A stretch of DNA of 64,000 bases from Gemmatirosa kalamazoonensis (GTDB lineage Bacteria; Gemmatimonadota; Gemmatimonadetes; Gemmatimonadales; Gemmatimonadaceae), in NCBI RefSeq assembly GCF_000522985.1, contig NZ_CP007129.1, positions 558,001 through 622,000 of the forward strand, written 5' to 3'. Both the position numbers and the translations under genes were made by a program. A model generated the notes under the pieces. That model ran no database searches and was not told the DNA's origin. It worked only from the letters and a program-made list of their open reading frames with translations. Shown in pieces: positions 18,668 to 27,100 of this stretch (within the stretch, counting starts at the first letter, position 1; each line of letters opens with the position of its first letter).

Positions 18668-19243
18668 TCATGCCGTCCCCATCCCCGCGAATCCCATGAA
18701 CACGAGCGAGAGCATGGCGACGATCAGGAACACGAGCGCCGGCCCCCGCGCGATCGCCGGCACGGGCGCGAACGCCATCCGCTCGCGGATGCCGCCGACG
18801 AGCGAGAGCACGGCCGTGATCCCGAGCCCGCCGCCGACGGCGAACACGAGCCCCTGGAGCAGCGTGTAGCCGCGGTTCGTCTGGAAGATCGTCATCCCCA
18901 GCACCTGGCTGTTGCTGGCGATGAGGGGAAGGAAGATGCCGAGCTCCCGGTACAGCGGGGGGCTCACCTTCTTCACGAACAGCTCCACGATCTGCACGAT
19001 CGACGCGATCGCGACGACGAAGGAGATCACGCGCAGGAACGGCGCGGCGTCGAGCACGAACGCGTTCAGCGCCCACGCCGCGAGGCTCGCGAGCACCATC
19101 ACGAACGTCGTCGCGAGCCCGAGCCTGAGCCCCGTGACGCTCTTGTTCGTCACGCCGATCACCGGGCACAGGCCCAGGAAGTACACGAGGACGAAGTTCG
19201 TGACGACCGCCGCCGACACGAAGATCCAGAACATGTCGCTCAT
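18668..19243 (-). CDS. rnfA: Rnf complex membrane subunit RnfA
   Basis: A 191-residue, six-helix subunit. With RnfE it forms the inverted-symmetry membrane core holding an Fe-S centre between the two subunits in Rnf/Nqr pumps. The N-terminus FVLVYFLGLCPVIGV has the first ligand Cys (Cys26), and LATTFVMVLAS and GGIRERMAFAPVP are typical. The second ligand region, TNCAVLG in E. coli RsxA (from memory), reads SNSQVLG here, with Ser112 (codon AGC) instead of Cys. The start overlaps the rnfE stop by four bases (ATGA). It is the last classical subunit in the operon. Confidence 0.95.
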   Translation of the reverse strand: MSDMFWIFVSAAVVTNFVLVYFLGLCPVIGVTNKSVTGLRLGLATTFVMVLASLAAWALNAFVLDAAPFLRVISFVVAIASIVQIVELFVKKVSPPLYRELGIFLPLIASNSQVLGMTIFQTNRGYTLLQGLVFAVGGGLGITAVLSLVGGIRERMAFAPVPAIARGPALVFLIVAMLSLVFMGFAGMGTA

Positions 19244-19959
19244 ACGAGTGCGGCCTCCCGCTCCCGCTCCCGCTCCGTCGTGCGCGGCGGCGAGACGACC
19301 GTCGCCGCGGCCGGCGCCGCCCGACGCTCGCGCGCCAGCTTCCGCAGGCCGTGCCAGTTCGCCACGAGCAGCAGCACGCCGATCATGAAGAAGCCGCCCG
19401 GCGGCAGGAGCATCACGACCCACGGCTCGAACGCGTGCGGCATGACCTGCACGCCGAGGAACGTGCCGTTGCCGAGCACCTCGCGCGGGATGCCCATCAG
19501 CAGCAGCGCGATCGTGAACCCGGTGCCGTTGCCCAGCGCGTCGAGGACCGAGAGCGCGATCGGCTGCCGTGACGCGAACGCCTCCTGTCGGCCGAGCACG
19601 ATGCAGTTCGTGATGATGAGCGCGATGTACGGCCCCATCGCCTTGTGCACGTCCGGCACGAGCGCCTCGAGCGTCATGTCGGCGATGGCCAGGAAGGTGG
19701 CGATGATCAGGATGTACGTGGTGATGCGGATCTGGTGGGGGATGATCCTCCGCAGCGTCGACACGATGACGCTCGACCCGACGAGCACGAACGTCGTGGC
19801 GAGGCCCATCGCGAGGCTGTTGGCGACCGCGTTGGTCACCGCGAGCGCGGAGCAGAGCCCCAGCGTCTGCACCAGCACCGGGTTCTCGTGCCACAGCCCG
19901 CGCGTGAGCACGGCTCCCGCGCTCGTCGGCGCCGACGACTCCGCTCTGATCATGCTCAT
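19240..19959 (-). CDS. rnfE: Rnf complex membrane subunit RnfE
   Basis: A 239-residue, six-helix partner of RnfA. It shows LTRGLWHENPVLVQTLGLCSALAVTNA with Cys36 and IITNCIVLGRQEAFA with Cys119, the two expected cluster ligands. LDALGNGTGFTIALLLMG and LLPPGGFFMIGVLLL are further family landmarks. The C-terminus has a repetitive Glu-Arg tail (TEREREREA) encoded by four CTCCCG-type units. The start lies 17 bp after apbE and the stop overlaps rnfA, which supports one transcript. Confidence 0.95.
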   Translation of the reverse strand: MSMIRAESSAPTSAGAVLTRGLWHENPVLVQTLGLCSALAVTNAVANSLAMGLATTFVLVGSSVIVSTLRRIIPHQIRITTYILIIATFLAIADMTLEALVPDVHKAMGPYIALIITNCIVLGRQEAFASRQPIALSVLDALGNGTGFTIALLLMGIPREVLGNGTFLGVQVMPHAFEPWVVMLLPPGGFFMIGVLLLVANWHGLRKLARERRAAPAAATVVSPPRTTEREREREAALV

Positions 19960-19975
19960 GGGCGCGGCCTCCTCG

Positions 19976-20956
19976 TCAGATGATGCGGGCGAGCTGCGCG
20001 CCCGGGAGGTTCCGCGCCAGCTCGCGCACGATCTCCGGCTCGCTCATGCCGAACAGCGCCGTCGTCGCCGCGTCGGCGCGCATCACGGAGTCGGCGACGA
20101 TGGAGAGGCTCTGCATCGCCGTCGCGCGCGGCCGCGCGGTGGCCGGATCCATGATGTGGTGGTACCGGCGCCCGCGGTATCGGAAGAACTGCCGGTACGT
20201 GCCCGACGTCGCGACGGCGCGGTCGGCCAGGCGCAGCGTCCCGGCGAGCGCGCGCTCGTCGGTCGGCGACTGGATGCCGATCGTCCACGGCGCGTCGTCC
20301 GGCGCGGTGCCTAACGCGTACAGATCGCCGCCGGCCACCACGACCGCCTTCGCCACGCCGTGGCGTCGCAGCGCCGCCACCGCGCGATCCACCCCGTACC
20401 CCTTGGCGACGCTGCCGAGGTCGAGCCGCGCGCCGTCGTCGTGGTAGCGCAGCACGTGGCCGCCGCCGCGCGTGCCCAGCTCCACCGCGCGGTGGAACCG
20501 GCGCCCCGCCAGCTCGGCCACGCGGTCGTCCGGCGGCGGCTCGTGGCGGTGCTTCACGTCCCAGAGCACGCACACGGCGCCGACCGCCGGGTCGTAGCGG
20601 CCGTCGAGCGCGTCCGCCCAGCGCAGCCCTTCGGCCGCGACGTACGCCGTCTCCGGCGTCACCGCGACGGCGTCGCGCATCGCGAGGCGGTTCGCGCGGC
20701 CCACGTCCGACGTGTCGGTGAAGCGCGTCATGGTCCGCTCCACCCACCGCAGCTCGGCCACCGCGGCGTCGATCGCCGCGTGCGCGTGCAGCGGGTCGCG
20801 GTCCACCACCGCGAACTGCGCGATGGTGCCCATCACGGGGACGCTGCGCCGCACCACCCCCGCGGGACGCCGCCGGGCGAGCGGCACCGCCGCGACGACG
20901 AACGCGCCCACGGCGAGACCCATGAACTCGCGGCGGCCGATCTCTGTGCTGGTCAT
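19976..20956 (-). CDS. apbE: FAD:protein FMN transferase ApbE
   Basis: A 326-residue exported enzyme that attaches FMN to Thr of flavoprotein subunits, here presumably RnfD and RnfG. A twin-arginine-like leader (GRREFMGLAVGAFVVAAVP) precedes the ApbE domain: VMGTIAQFAV, MTRFTDTSDVGRANR, DLGSVAKGYGVDRAV, VAGGDLYALG, HHIMDPATARP and the Mg-binding SVMRADAATTALFGMS. It sits inside the rnf operon with its start overlapping the 48-residue Cys-rich gene by four bases. A motif copy (20309) encodes the Leu-Gly of YALGTA. Confidence 0.94.
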   Translation of the reverse strand: MTSTEIGRREFMGLAVGAFVVAAVPLARRRPAGVVRRSVPVMGTIAQFAVVDRDPLHAHAAIDAAVAELRWVERTMTRFTDTSDVGRANRLAMRDAVAVTPETAYVAAEGLRWADALDGRYDPAVGAVCVLWDVKHRHEPPPDDRVAELAGRRFHRAVELGTRGGGHVLRYHDDGARLDLGSVAKGYGVDRAVAALRRHGVAKAVVVAGGDLYALGTAPDDAPWTIGIQSPTDERALAGTLRLADRAVATSGTYRQFFRYRGRRYHHIMDPATARPRATAMQSLSIVADSVMRADAATTALFGMSEPEIVRELARNLPGAQLARII

Positions 20957-21099
20957 CGCTTCGCTCCCCTGGATTCGCAGCCCCCGTCGCCCGTGCACCC
21001 CGCGCAGCGTCCGTCGCAGCCGTCCCGGTCGCGCGGACGCAGCGCGCTGAACAGCCCGAACAGCAGCGCCGCGCCGATCACGCCCACGATGGTCGTCAT
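20953..21099 (-). CDS. 48-residue Cys-rich membrane peptide (NqrM-like candidate)
   Basis: One membrane helix (TIVGVIGAALLFGLFSAL) is followed by RPRDRDGCDGRCAGCTGDGGC and a short basic end, with four Cys in a CxxxCxxC plus CxxxxxC pattern. The start overlaps the rnfG stop (TGATG) and its stop overlaps the apbE start (ATGA), so it is a real translated gene. NqrM (DUF539), a single-helix four-Cys protein next to apbE in nqr operons, is needed to mature the Fe centre of Na+-NQR. This gene could play that part for RnfA/RnfE. It is shorter than NqrM, and FeoB-associated Cys-rich proteins also look like this. Confidence 0.7.
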   Translation of the reverse strand: MTTIVGVIGAALLFGLFSALRPRDRDGCDGRCAGCTGDGGCESRGAKR

Positions 21100-21764
21100 C
21101 ACGGCCTGGCCTCCTCGCGATAGGCGTCCATGAGCGGCTGCCAGCGCGCGATCGCGTCGTCGATGATGCGGATGACCGCGCGCGACGAGATCGTGGCGCC
21201 GGTGATCATCACGACGTCGTTCGGCGTGGTCTTGCCGCGGTCCTTCTTCACGCCGGCGACCGGCGCGACGACGTTCGCGAACCCGTTCACGAACGCGCTG
21301 TCCTTGTCGATCTTGTCGCCGAGCCCCGGCGTCTCCTTGCTGGAGATGACGCGCATCGCGATGAGCGTGTGCGCCGCGGCGTCGTAGCCGAACATCACGG
21401 TCACGGGATCCTGGAAGCCGTTCCCCGTGGCGCTCACCGCGAAGCCGATGCGCTTCCCCGTCGCGTCGTGGCCGAGGTAGATCTTCTCGAGCCCCTTCGC
21501 GCTCGTCCCCGCCGGCAGCGTCTTCACGAGCGCGCCCTTGGCGAGATAGAGCGTGTCGAACGACCGCGGCGCCTCGAGGACTTCCTGGATCGCGGCGCGC
21601 ATCACCTCGCTCTTGTGGTGCTCGATGCGCGGCAGCGTGAGTCGGTACGCCGTCACGATCAGCAGCCCGGCGAGCGCGCCGGCCGTCGTCATCAGCGACA
21701 GCAGCCGCCACGACGGGACGTCGCGGCCGAGCACCGGCGGCGCGGACGTCATCCCCATGCTCAT
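21099..21764 (-). CDS. rnfG: Rnf complex flavin subunit RnfG
   Basis: A 221-residue protein with one N-terminal membrane helix (LLSLMTTAGALAGLLIVTAY) and a periplasmic FMN-binding domain. It has HTLIAMRVISSKETPGLGDKI and the covalent flavinylation motif ITGATISSRAV, where the Thr of GAT is the FMN attachment site used by ApbE. The DSAFVNGFANVVAPVAGVKKD region is typical. Both ends overlap neighbours (ATGA with rnfD, TGATG with the small Cys-rich gene). FMN in RnfG passes electrons in the membrane arm between the RnfB/RnfC side and RnfD. Confidence 0.94.
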   Translation of the reverse strand: MSMGMTSAPPVLGRDVPSWRLLSLMTTAGALAGLLIVTAYRLTLPRIEHHKSEVMRAAIQEVLEAPRSFDTLYLAKGALVKTLPAGTSAKGLEKIYLGHDATGKRIGFAVSATGNGFQDPVTVMFGYDAAAHTLIAMRVISSKETPGLGDKIDKDSAFVNGFANVVAPVAGVKKDRGKTTPNDVVMITGATISSRAVIRIIDDAIARWQPLMDAYREEARP

Positions 21765-22777
21765 GCGGGCACCTCCTTCGCGGCGCGCACGCGCGTGCCG
21801 AACGGCCGCGGCTGCGTCACGCGGTTGATGAACGGCACGAGCGCGTTCATGAGCAGGATCGCGTACATCACGCCCTCGGGCAGCCCGCCCCACGTGCGGA
21901 TGACGACGACCAGCACGCCCACGCCGGCGCCGAACAGCCACCGTCCGCGGTCGGTCACCGGGGCGGTCACCATGTCGGTCGCCATGAACACCGCGCCCAA
22001 CACGAGCCCACCGGAGAAGAGCATGAACGGCGCGGACGCGTAGCGCGCCGGGGCGACGGCGTGCAGCGCCGCGGCGAGCAGCGCCACCGTCGCGAGGATG
22101 CTCGCCGGGATGCGCCAGTTCAGATACCCGCGCAGCGCGAGATAGCCGCCGCAGAGCAGGATGACGAGTGCCGCCGTCTCGCCGAGCGAGCCGCCCGTCG
22201 TGCCGAGCACGAGGTCGAGCAGCGGGGTGCCCCGGTGCTCGAACTTCAGGAGGCCTAACGGCGTGGCGGCGGTGATCGCGTCCACGGCGCCGCCCTTCAG
22301 CAGCGGCAGCGCGAAGTTGTCGCCCCGCAGCGCCCACCACGACCCGCCGACCTTCGGCCACGTCGTGATCGCGACCGGGAACGCCGCCTGGAGGAACGCG
22401 CGGCCGAGCAGCGCGGGGTTGAAGATGTTGTACCCGAGCCCCCCGAACAGCAGCTTGCCGAAGCCGATCGCGAATGCGCCGCCTAACGCGGCCATCCACA
22501 GCGGCATGCCGGCGGGCAGCGTGAGGCCGAGCAGGATGCCGGTGATCGCGGCCGAGCCGTCGCGCAGCGTGCCTCCCGTGCCGAACGCCCGCTCGGTGCC
22601 GACGGCGCCGACCACCGCCGCGGCGACGACGAGCAGCGCGCTCGGCCCGAAGAGCCACGCCGCCGCGAGCACGATCGGCGCGAGCGCCCCGACGACGTTC
22701 CACATGATGGTCGCCGTGCCGTCGCGTCCCTTGATGTGCGGCGACGCGGCGATGACGAGCGTGGGGTCGCGTGTCAT
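21761..22777 (-). CDS. rnfD: Rnf complex membrane subunit RnfD
   Basis: A 338-residue protein with about nine or ten helices. Landmarks are VIAASPHIKGRDGTATIMWNV, NIFNPALLGRAFL, the flavinylation site DAITAATPLGLL (Thr before P-L), and SGGLVLGAVFMATDMVTAPVT. RnfD carries a covalent FMN and is the likely ion-translocating subunit, homologous to NqrB. The start overlaps the rnfC stop (ATGA). Two motif copies (22253, 22491) encode Leu-Gly, one inside the flavinylation segment. Confidence 0.95.
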   Translation of the reverse strand: MTRDPTLVIAASPHIKGRDGTATIMWNVVGALAPIVLAAAWLFGPSALLVVAAAVVGAVGTERAFGTGGTLRDGSAAITGILLGLTLPAGMPLWMAALGGAFAIGFGKLLFGGLGYNIFNPALLGRAFLQAAFPVAITTWPKVGGSWWALRGDNFALPLLKGGAVDAITAATPLGLLKFEHRGTPLLDLVLGTTGGSLGETAALVILLCGGYLALRGYLNWRIPASILATVALLAAALHAVAPARYASAPFMLFSGGLVLGAVFMATDMVTAPVTDRGRWLFGAGVGVLVVVIRTWGGLPEGVMYAILLMNALVPFINRVTQPRPFGTRVRAAKEVPA

Positions 22778-24153
22778 GCGCCCGTCCCCGCCATCACGCG
22801 TCGCCGGAGTGCCGACTTGCTCGCCGCGAACAGCTGCGCGAGCGGGATGTTCGACGGGCAGACGTAGCTGCACGACCCGCACAGCATGCAGTCGCTCAGG
22901 TGCTCGGCCGCCATCTCGTCGTGGCGGCCGGCGCGCGCGAGGTCGCCCAGCAGCGACGGGTTGAGGAACATCGGGCACGCGTCGAGGCACCGGCCGCAGT
23001 GGATGCACGGCAGCGCGGCCTGGTCGCGCACCTCGTCGTGCGTGAGCACCACGACGCCGGTCGTGCCCTTGAGGATCGGCGCGTCGAGCGTCGACACGGC
23101 GGTGCCCATCATCGGCCCACCGAACAGCACCTCCGCCGCGTCGTCCGTCAGGCCGCCGCAGTGCGCGAGCAGGTCGCCCACCTTGGTGCCGACGGGGACG
23201 ATCAGGTTCGCGGGACGCCGGACGCCGTGGCCGCTCACCGTCACGATGCGCTCGACGAGCGGCAGCCCGGTCTCGAACACCTCGGCGATGGTGGCGATCG
23301 AGCCGACGTTCTGCACGATCGCGCCGACGCTCGCCGGCAGCTGGCCCGACGCGACCTCGCGGCCGAGCACCGACTTGAGGAGCATCTTCTCCGCGCCCTG
23401 CGGGTACTTGACCGTGAGCGGGAGGATCTCGACGTCGTCGTTGCGGAAGCCGTTGCCGTTCGCCGCGCGCAGCGCCGCGATCGCGTCGGGCTTGTTGCGC
23501 TCGACGCCGATCACGCACCGCTTCGCGCCGAGCGCGTGCATCATGATGCGCACGCCGAACAGCACGCGGCGCGGATACTCCACCATGATGCGGTGGTCGG
23601 TCGTGAGGTACGGCTCGCACTCGGCGCCGTTCACGACGAGCGTGTCGATCGCGGCGTCCGCCGGCGGCACGAGCTTGACGTGCGTCGGGAATGCCGCGCC
23701 GCCGAGCCCCACGACGCCGGCGTCCTGCACGGCGCGCACGACGGCGGCGCGCGTCAGGCCGTCCCACTCCGGAACGACGCGCGGCCGCGCGATCTGCGCC
23801 GACCACCTGTCGACCGCGATGCGGACCGCGGTGCACATCGAGCCGTCGGGGTGCGGCCACAGCGCGACGTCGACGACGCGTCCCGACGCGGACGCGTGCA
23901 CGGGCGACGACACGAAGCCGTCCGCCTCCGCCACGACGTCGCCGCGCTCGACGTGCGCCCCCTTGCGCACGATCACGCGCGCCGGCTTGCCGGCGTGCTG
24001 CCGGACGGGGAGCACGACCTCGTCGGGGTACGGCATGCGGCGGATCGGGAGCGCCGCCGTGAGCTCCTTCGACTCCGGCGGATGAACCCCGTGCGCGAAC
24101 GCGTGCGCGCTCGCGCGGAACCGCGTCAGAAGGCCTGCGCGCGCTTCAGCCAT
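22774..24153 (-). CDS. rnfC: Rnf complex NADH/ferredoxin-facing subunit RnfC
   Basis: A 459-residue soluble subunit. An N-terminal lipoyl-like domain (KPARVIVRKGAHVERGDVVAE) precedes an NADH/FMN-binding SLBB-Nqo1-like core (VVGLGGAAFPTHVKL, VVNGAECEPYLTTDHR, GVERNKPDAI) and two [4Fe-4S] motifs, CIHCGRCLDACP (about 375-386) and CMLCGSCSYVCP (about 415-426). It takes electrons to NAD+. The chosen ATG at 24153 overlaps the end of nifJ by 28 bases. Homologues vary in the N-terminus, so the start is less certain than the rest. Confidence 0.94.
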   Translation of the reverse strand: MAEARAGLLTRFRASAHAFAHGVHPPESKELTAALPIRRMPYPDEVVLPVRQHAGKPARVIVRKGAHVERGDVVAEADGFVSSPVHASASGRVVDVALWPHPDGSMCTAVRIAVDRWSAQIARPRVVPEWDGLTRAAVVRAVQDAGVVGLGGAAFPTHVKLVPPADAAIDTLVVNGAECEPYLTTDHRIMVEYPRRVLFGVRIMMHALGAKRCVIGVERNKPDAIAALRAANGNGFRNDDVEILPLTVKYPQGAEKMLLKSVLGREVASGQLPASVGAIVQNVGSIATIAEVFETGLPLVERIVTVSGHGVRRPANLIVPVGTKVGDLLAHCGGLTDDAAEVLFGGPMMGTAVSTLDAPILKGTTGVVVLTHDEVRDQAALPCIHCGRCLDACPMFLNPSLLGDLARAGRHDEMAAEHLSDCMLCGSCSYVCPSNIPLAQLFAASKSALRRRVMAGTGA

Positions 24154-27100
24154 TTGTCGAGATCCTTCTCCTTCGGATTGAGCGGCGTCCCCGGGTGGAT
24201 CGCCGAGACCGGGCACTTCTCCGCCGCCATGACGAGCTGCGCGAACGTGCCGGCCGTCGCGTCCTTGACGTAGGCTTGCTTGTCGGCGTTGTAGGCGAAG
24301 AGCTTCTTGTTCAGGTTGATGCACTCGTTGCACGTCGTACAGCGATCGGACTCGATGTACGCATCGACGGCGAGCGCGTCGACGGCGGCGTTGCCCCGTG
24401 CTTCGGCGACGGCCATGGGAGATTCGGCGATCGGCTTCGCGACGATCGGTGGCTGGGACTCTTCGTTTTTCACCGCAGAGGACGCAGAGGACGCGGAGGA
24501 CGACGCTGCTTTGGTGGTTTCCTCTGCGGCCCTCTGCGTCCTCTGCGGTTCGATGCTTTCGGCGGCACCGCCGTCAGGCACCCGAGCGAGCAGCTCGCGC
24601 ACGGTCATCTCGCCGCGGCTGGAGCGCAGCAGCGTCTCCGCGAGCCGAGTCGCGATCGTCTGCGGGTAGCTCGCCTTCAGCTCGGCGATCTTCGCCTCGT
24701 ACTCGCGCCGCGCCGCGTCGAGCCGCGCCTCGAGCGCCGCCTCGAGCGACTCGGCCACGCGCTCGCGCACCGTGTCGCTCACGCGGACGCCGGCCAGCTC
24801 GCGGAGCTGCGCCCAGAAGAGCTGGCGCTCCTCCGCCAGCCGCACCATCTCGTCCGACACGCTCCACCGCGCGAGCGTCCTCTCGCGCGTGAGCACGTAC
24901 ACGAACGGCCGCCGCCCGGCGCGCGCCTCCGCCGACGCGGCGAGGTACTCGTGGAACGGCATCGGCGCGTCGTCGTCCTGCGCGATCGGCGTGAAGTGCT
25001 TGCGGAAGCGTCCCTCCGTCGCCGCCCAGTCGGCCGTCGTCAGCGGGAGCTCCATCGAACGAGCGGCGCCGTCGGCGTCCACGTACTCCAGCGTGTACGT
25101 CGGCCACGCGTCGTCGAGCGACGGATTGCCGTCGAGCGAGAGGCACTGCGCGAAGCTCGGCCCCGCGTCCGGGTCGAACGTCACGAACGGGAAGGCGCGC
25201 GACTCGAGCGCGAGGCGCGCCGCGTGCTGCGCCGAGTCGTCGGCCAGCCCGTGCTCCACTGGGCACGGCGTGTAGATGTTGAACAGCGCCGGTCGGCGCT
25301 TCTGCAGCCCGCGCAGCACGCCGGCCATCAGGTGCGACGCCGACGCCTGTGACGACTGGTGCACGTACACGCCGCGGTGCGCGAGCGCGATGAGCGCGAG
25401 CTCCTTGCGCACTTCCGTCTTGCCGTGCGTCGCCGCGCCGTACCATGCCATGTCCGACACCTGGCCGGTGAAGCCGCTCGTGCACGCCTGGCCGCCGGTG
25501 TTGGAGTAGACCTGCGTGTCGAGCACGATGACGCGGATCGGCTTCGCGCTCGCGAGCAGGCGCGAGAGGTTCTGGAACCCGATGTCGAGCATCGCGCCGT
25601 CGCCGCCCATCGCCACGATCGGCGGGCAGAGCGCGAACTCGTCGTCGGTGAACGTCCGCCAGTCGAGGTCCGCGAGCTCCCGCTCGGTGGACTGCGCGTC
25701 GTACGTCCCGCCCAGCAGCGTCTCCGCGCGCCTCACCGCGGCGAAGCCGTCCGCCATCTTCCGCATGTGCCCCTCGAACACGCCGATGGCGAGCGACGGG
25801 CTGTCCTGGAAGAGGTGGTTCGCCCACGGGAACGGGTACGGGTTGAACGGGTACGTGCTCGCCCACACGCTCGAACAGCCGGTGCTGTTGGCCATCGCGA
25901 GGTGCGCGCGGCCGCGCGTGCTCGGGCCCTCGGCGTAGCGCCAGCGCAGGTCCTTCAGGTCGTGGATCGCCCGCGTCAGGCGCTCCATCTCGCCGCGCTT
26001 CTCGTCGTCGAGGTCGAGCGTGAGATGCCCCCCCACGCGCATGACCGCGTCGAGGTCGGCGTCGGCCGAGAGCAGCCCGCGCGCCTTCGCGTCGAGGCCG
26101 GCGATCAGCTCGCCGAGCCGCGCGATCTGCCGCTCCACGCGCGGCCGCATCATCGCCTCGATCGCCGAGACGACGAGGTGCACCGCGGTCTTCTCACCGC
26201 ACCCCATGCATGCGCCGTCGCCGCCGGCCATCGAGCGGTAGCTCTCCTTCCGGAGCAGAAGCGTCGGCAGCACGCCGATCCCCTGATCGATGTCCGACAC
26301 GTTCACGAACCGGCTCGGCGTGTCGGGAAGGCGCTGCCAGATCCGCCAGTTGTCGCGGAGCGTCGCGACCGTCGCGTCGTCCTGCCTCACGGTCACGAGC
26401 GCGCCGTCGGGGCACACGTCGACGCACAGGTTGCATCCCTTGCACGCCTCGGGGTTCACCGTCACCGAGAGCAGCCCGCCGCTCCCCTTCTGCCGGCGCT
26501 CCGCGCCGTCCCAGAACGTCTTCGTCTTCGCGAGCGGGAACTCGGCGATCGCGGCGCGCACGAGCGCCAGCTCCTCCTCGACGGTCGCGCGCTTCGCCGC
26601 GTCGGGCACGAGCTTCGGCAGCACGTTCGTCGCCGCGGCCGCGAGCGTGTCGGCGAAGCTCGTGAACGCCTCCGCGCCGACGAGGCGGCGCACCTCTCTG
26701 CCTAACGGCTTGAGGAGCGGCTTCACGCGGTCGATGGTGCCGCGCGTCGCGGCGTGGGCCGCGGCTGCCGCGAGCACCTCCTCGGGATCGCTCACGAGCC
26801 CCGGGATCGCCGCGTCGGGGCACTGCGTCCAGCACTGCGCGCAGCCGGTGCACTTCTCGGCGAGGAACCGCGGCACCTCGAGGCGCACGTCGGTCATGTC
26901 GCGCACGGCGCTCGTCGCCGCGGGGATCGCGCCGATCGCCGCGAACGGGTCGGCGATGCCGTCCTGCCCGAGCTTGCACGGCACGCACACCTGCTCCCAG
27001 AACCGCCCCGGATTCCCGACGCCCCACTCGGCGTCGGGCGCATCGAGCAGGGCGGGCATCGCGGGCACCGCGCCGGGCGCGGCGTCGTCGGCGAGCGCGA

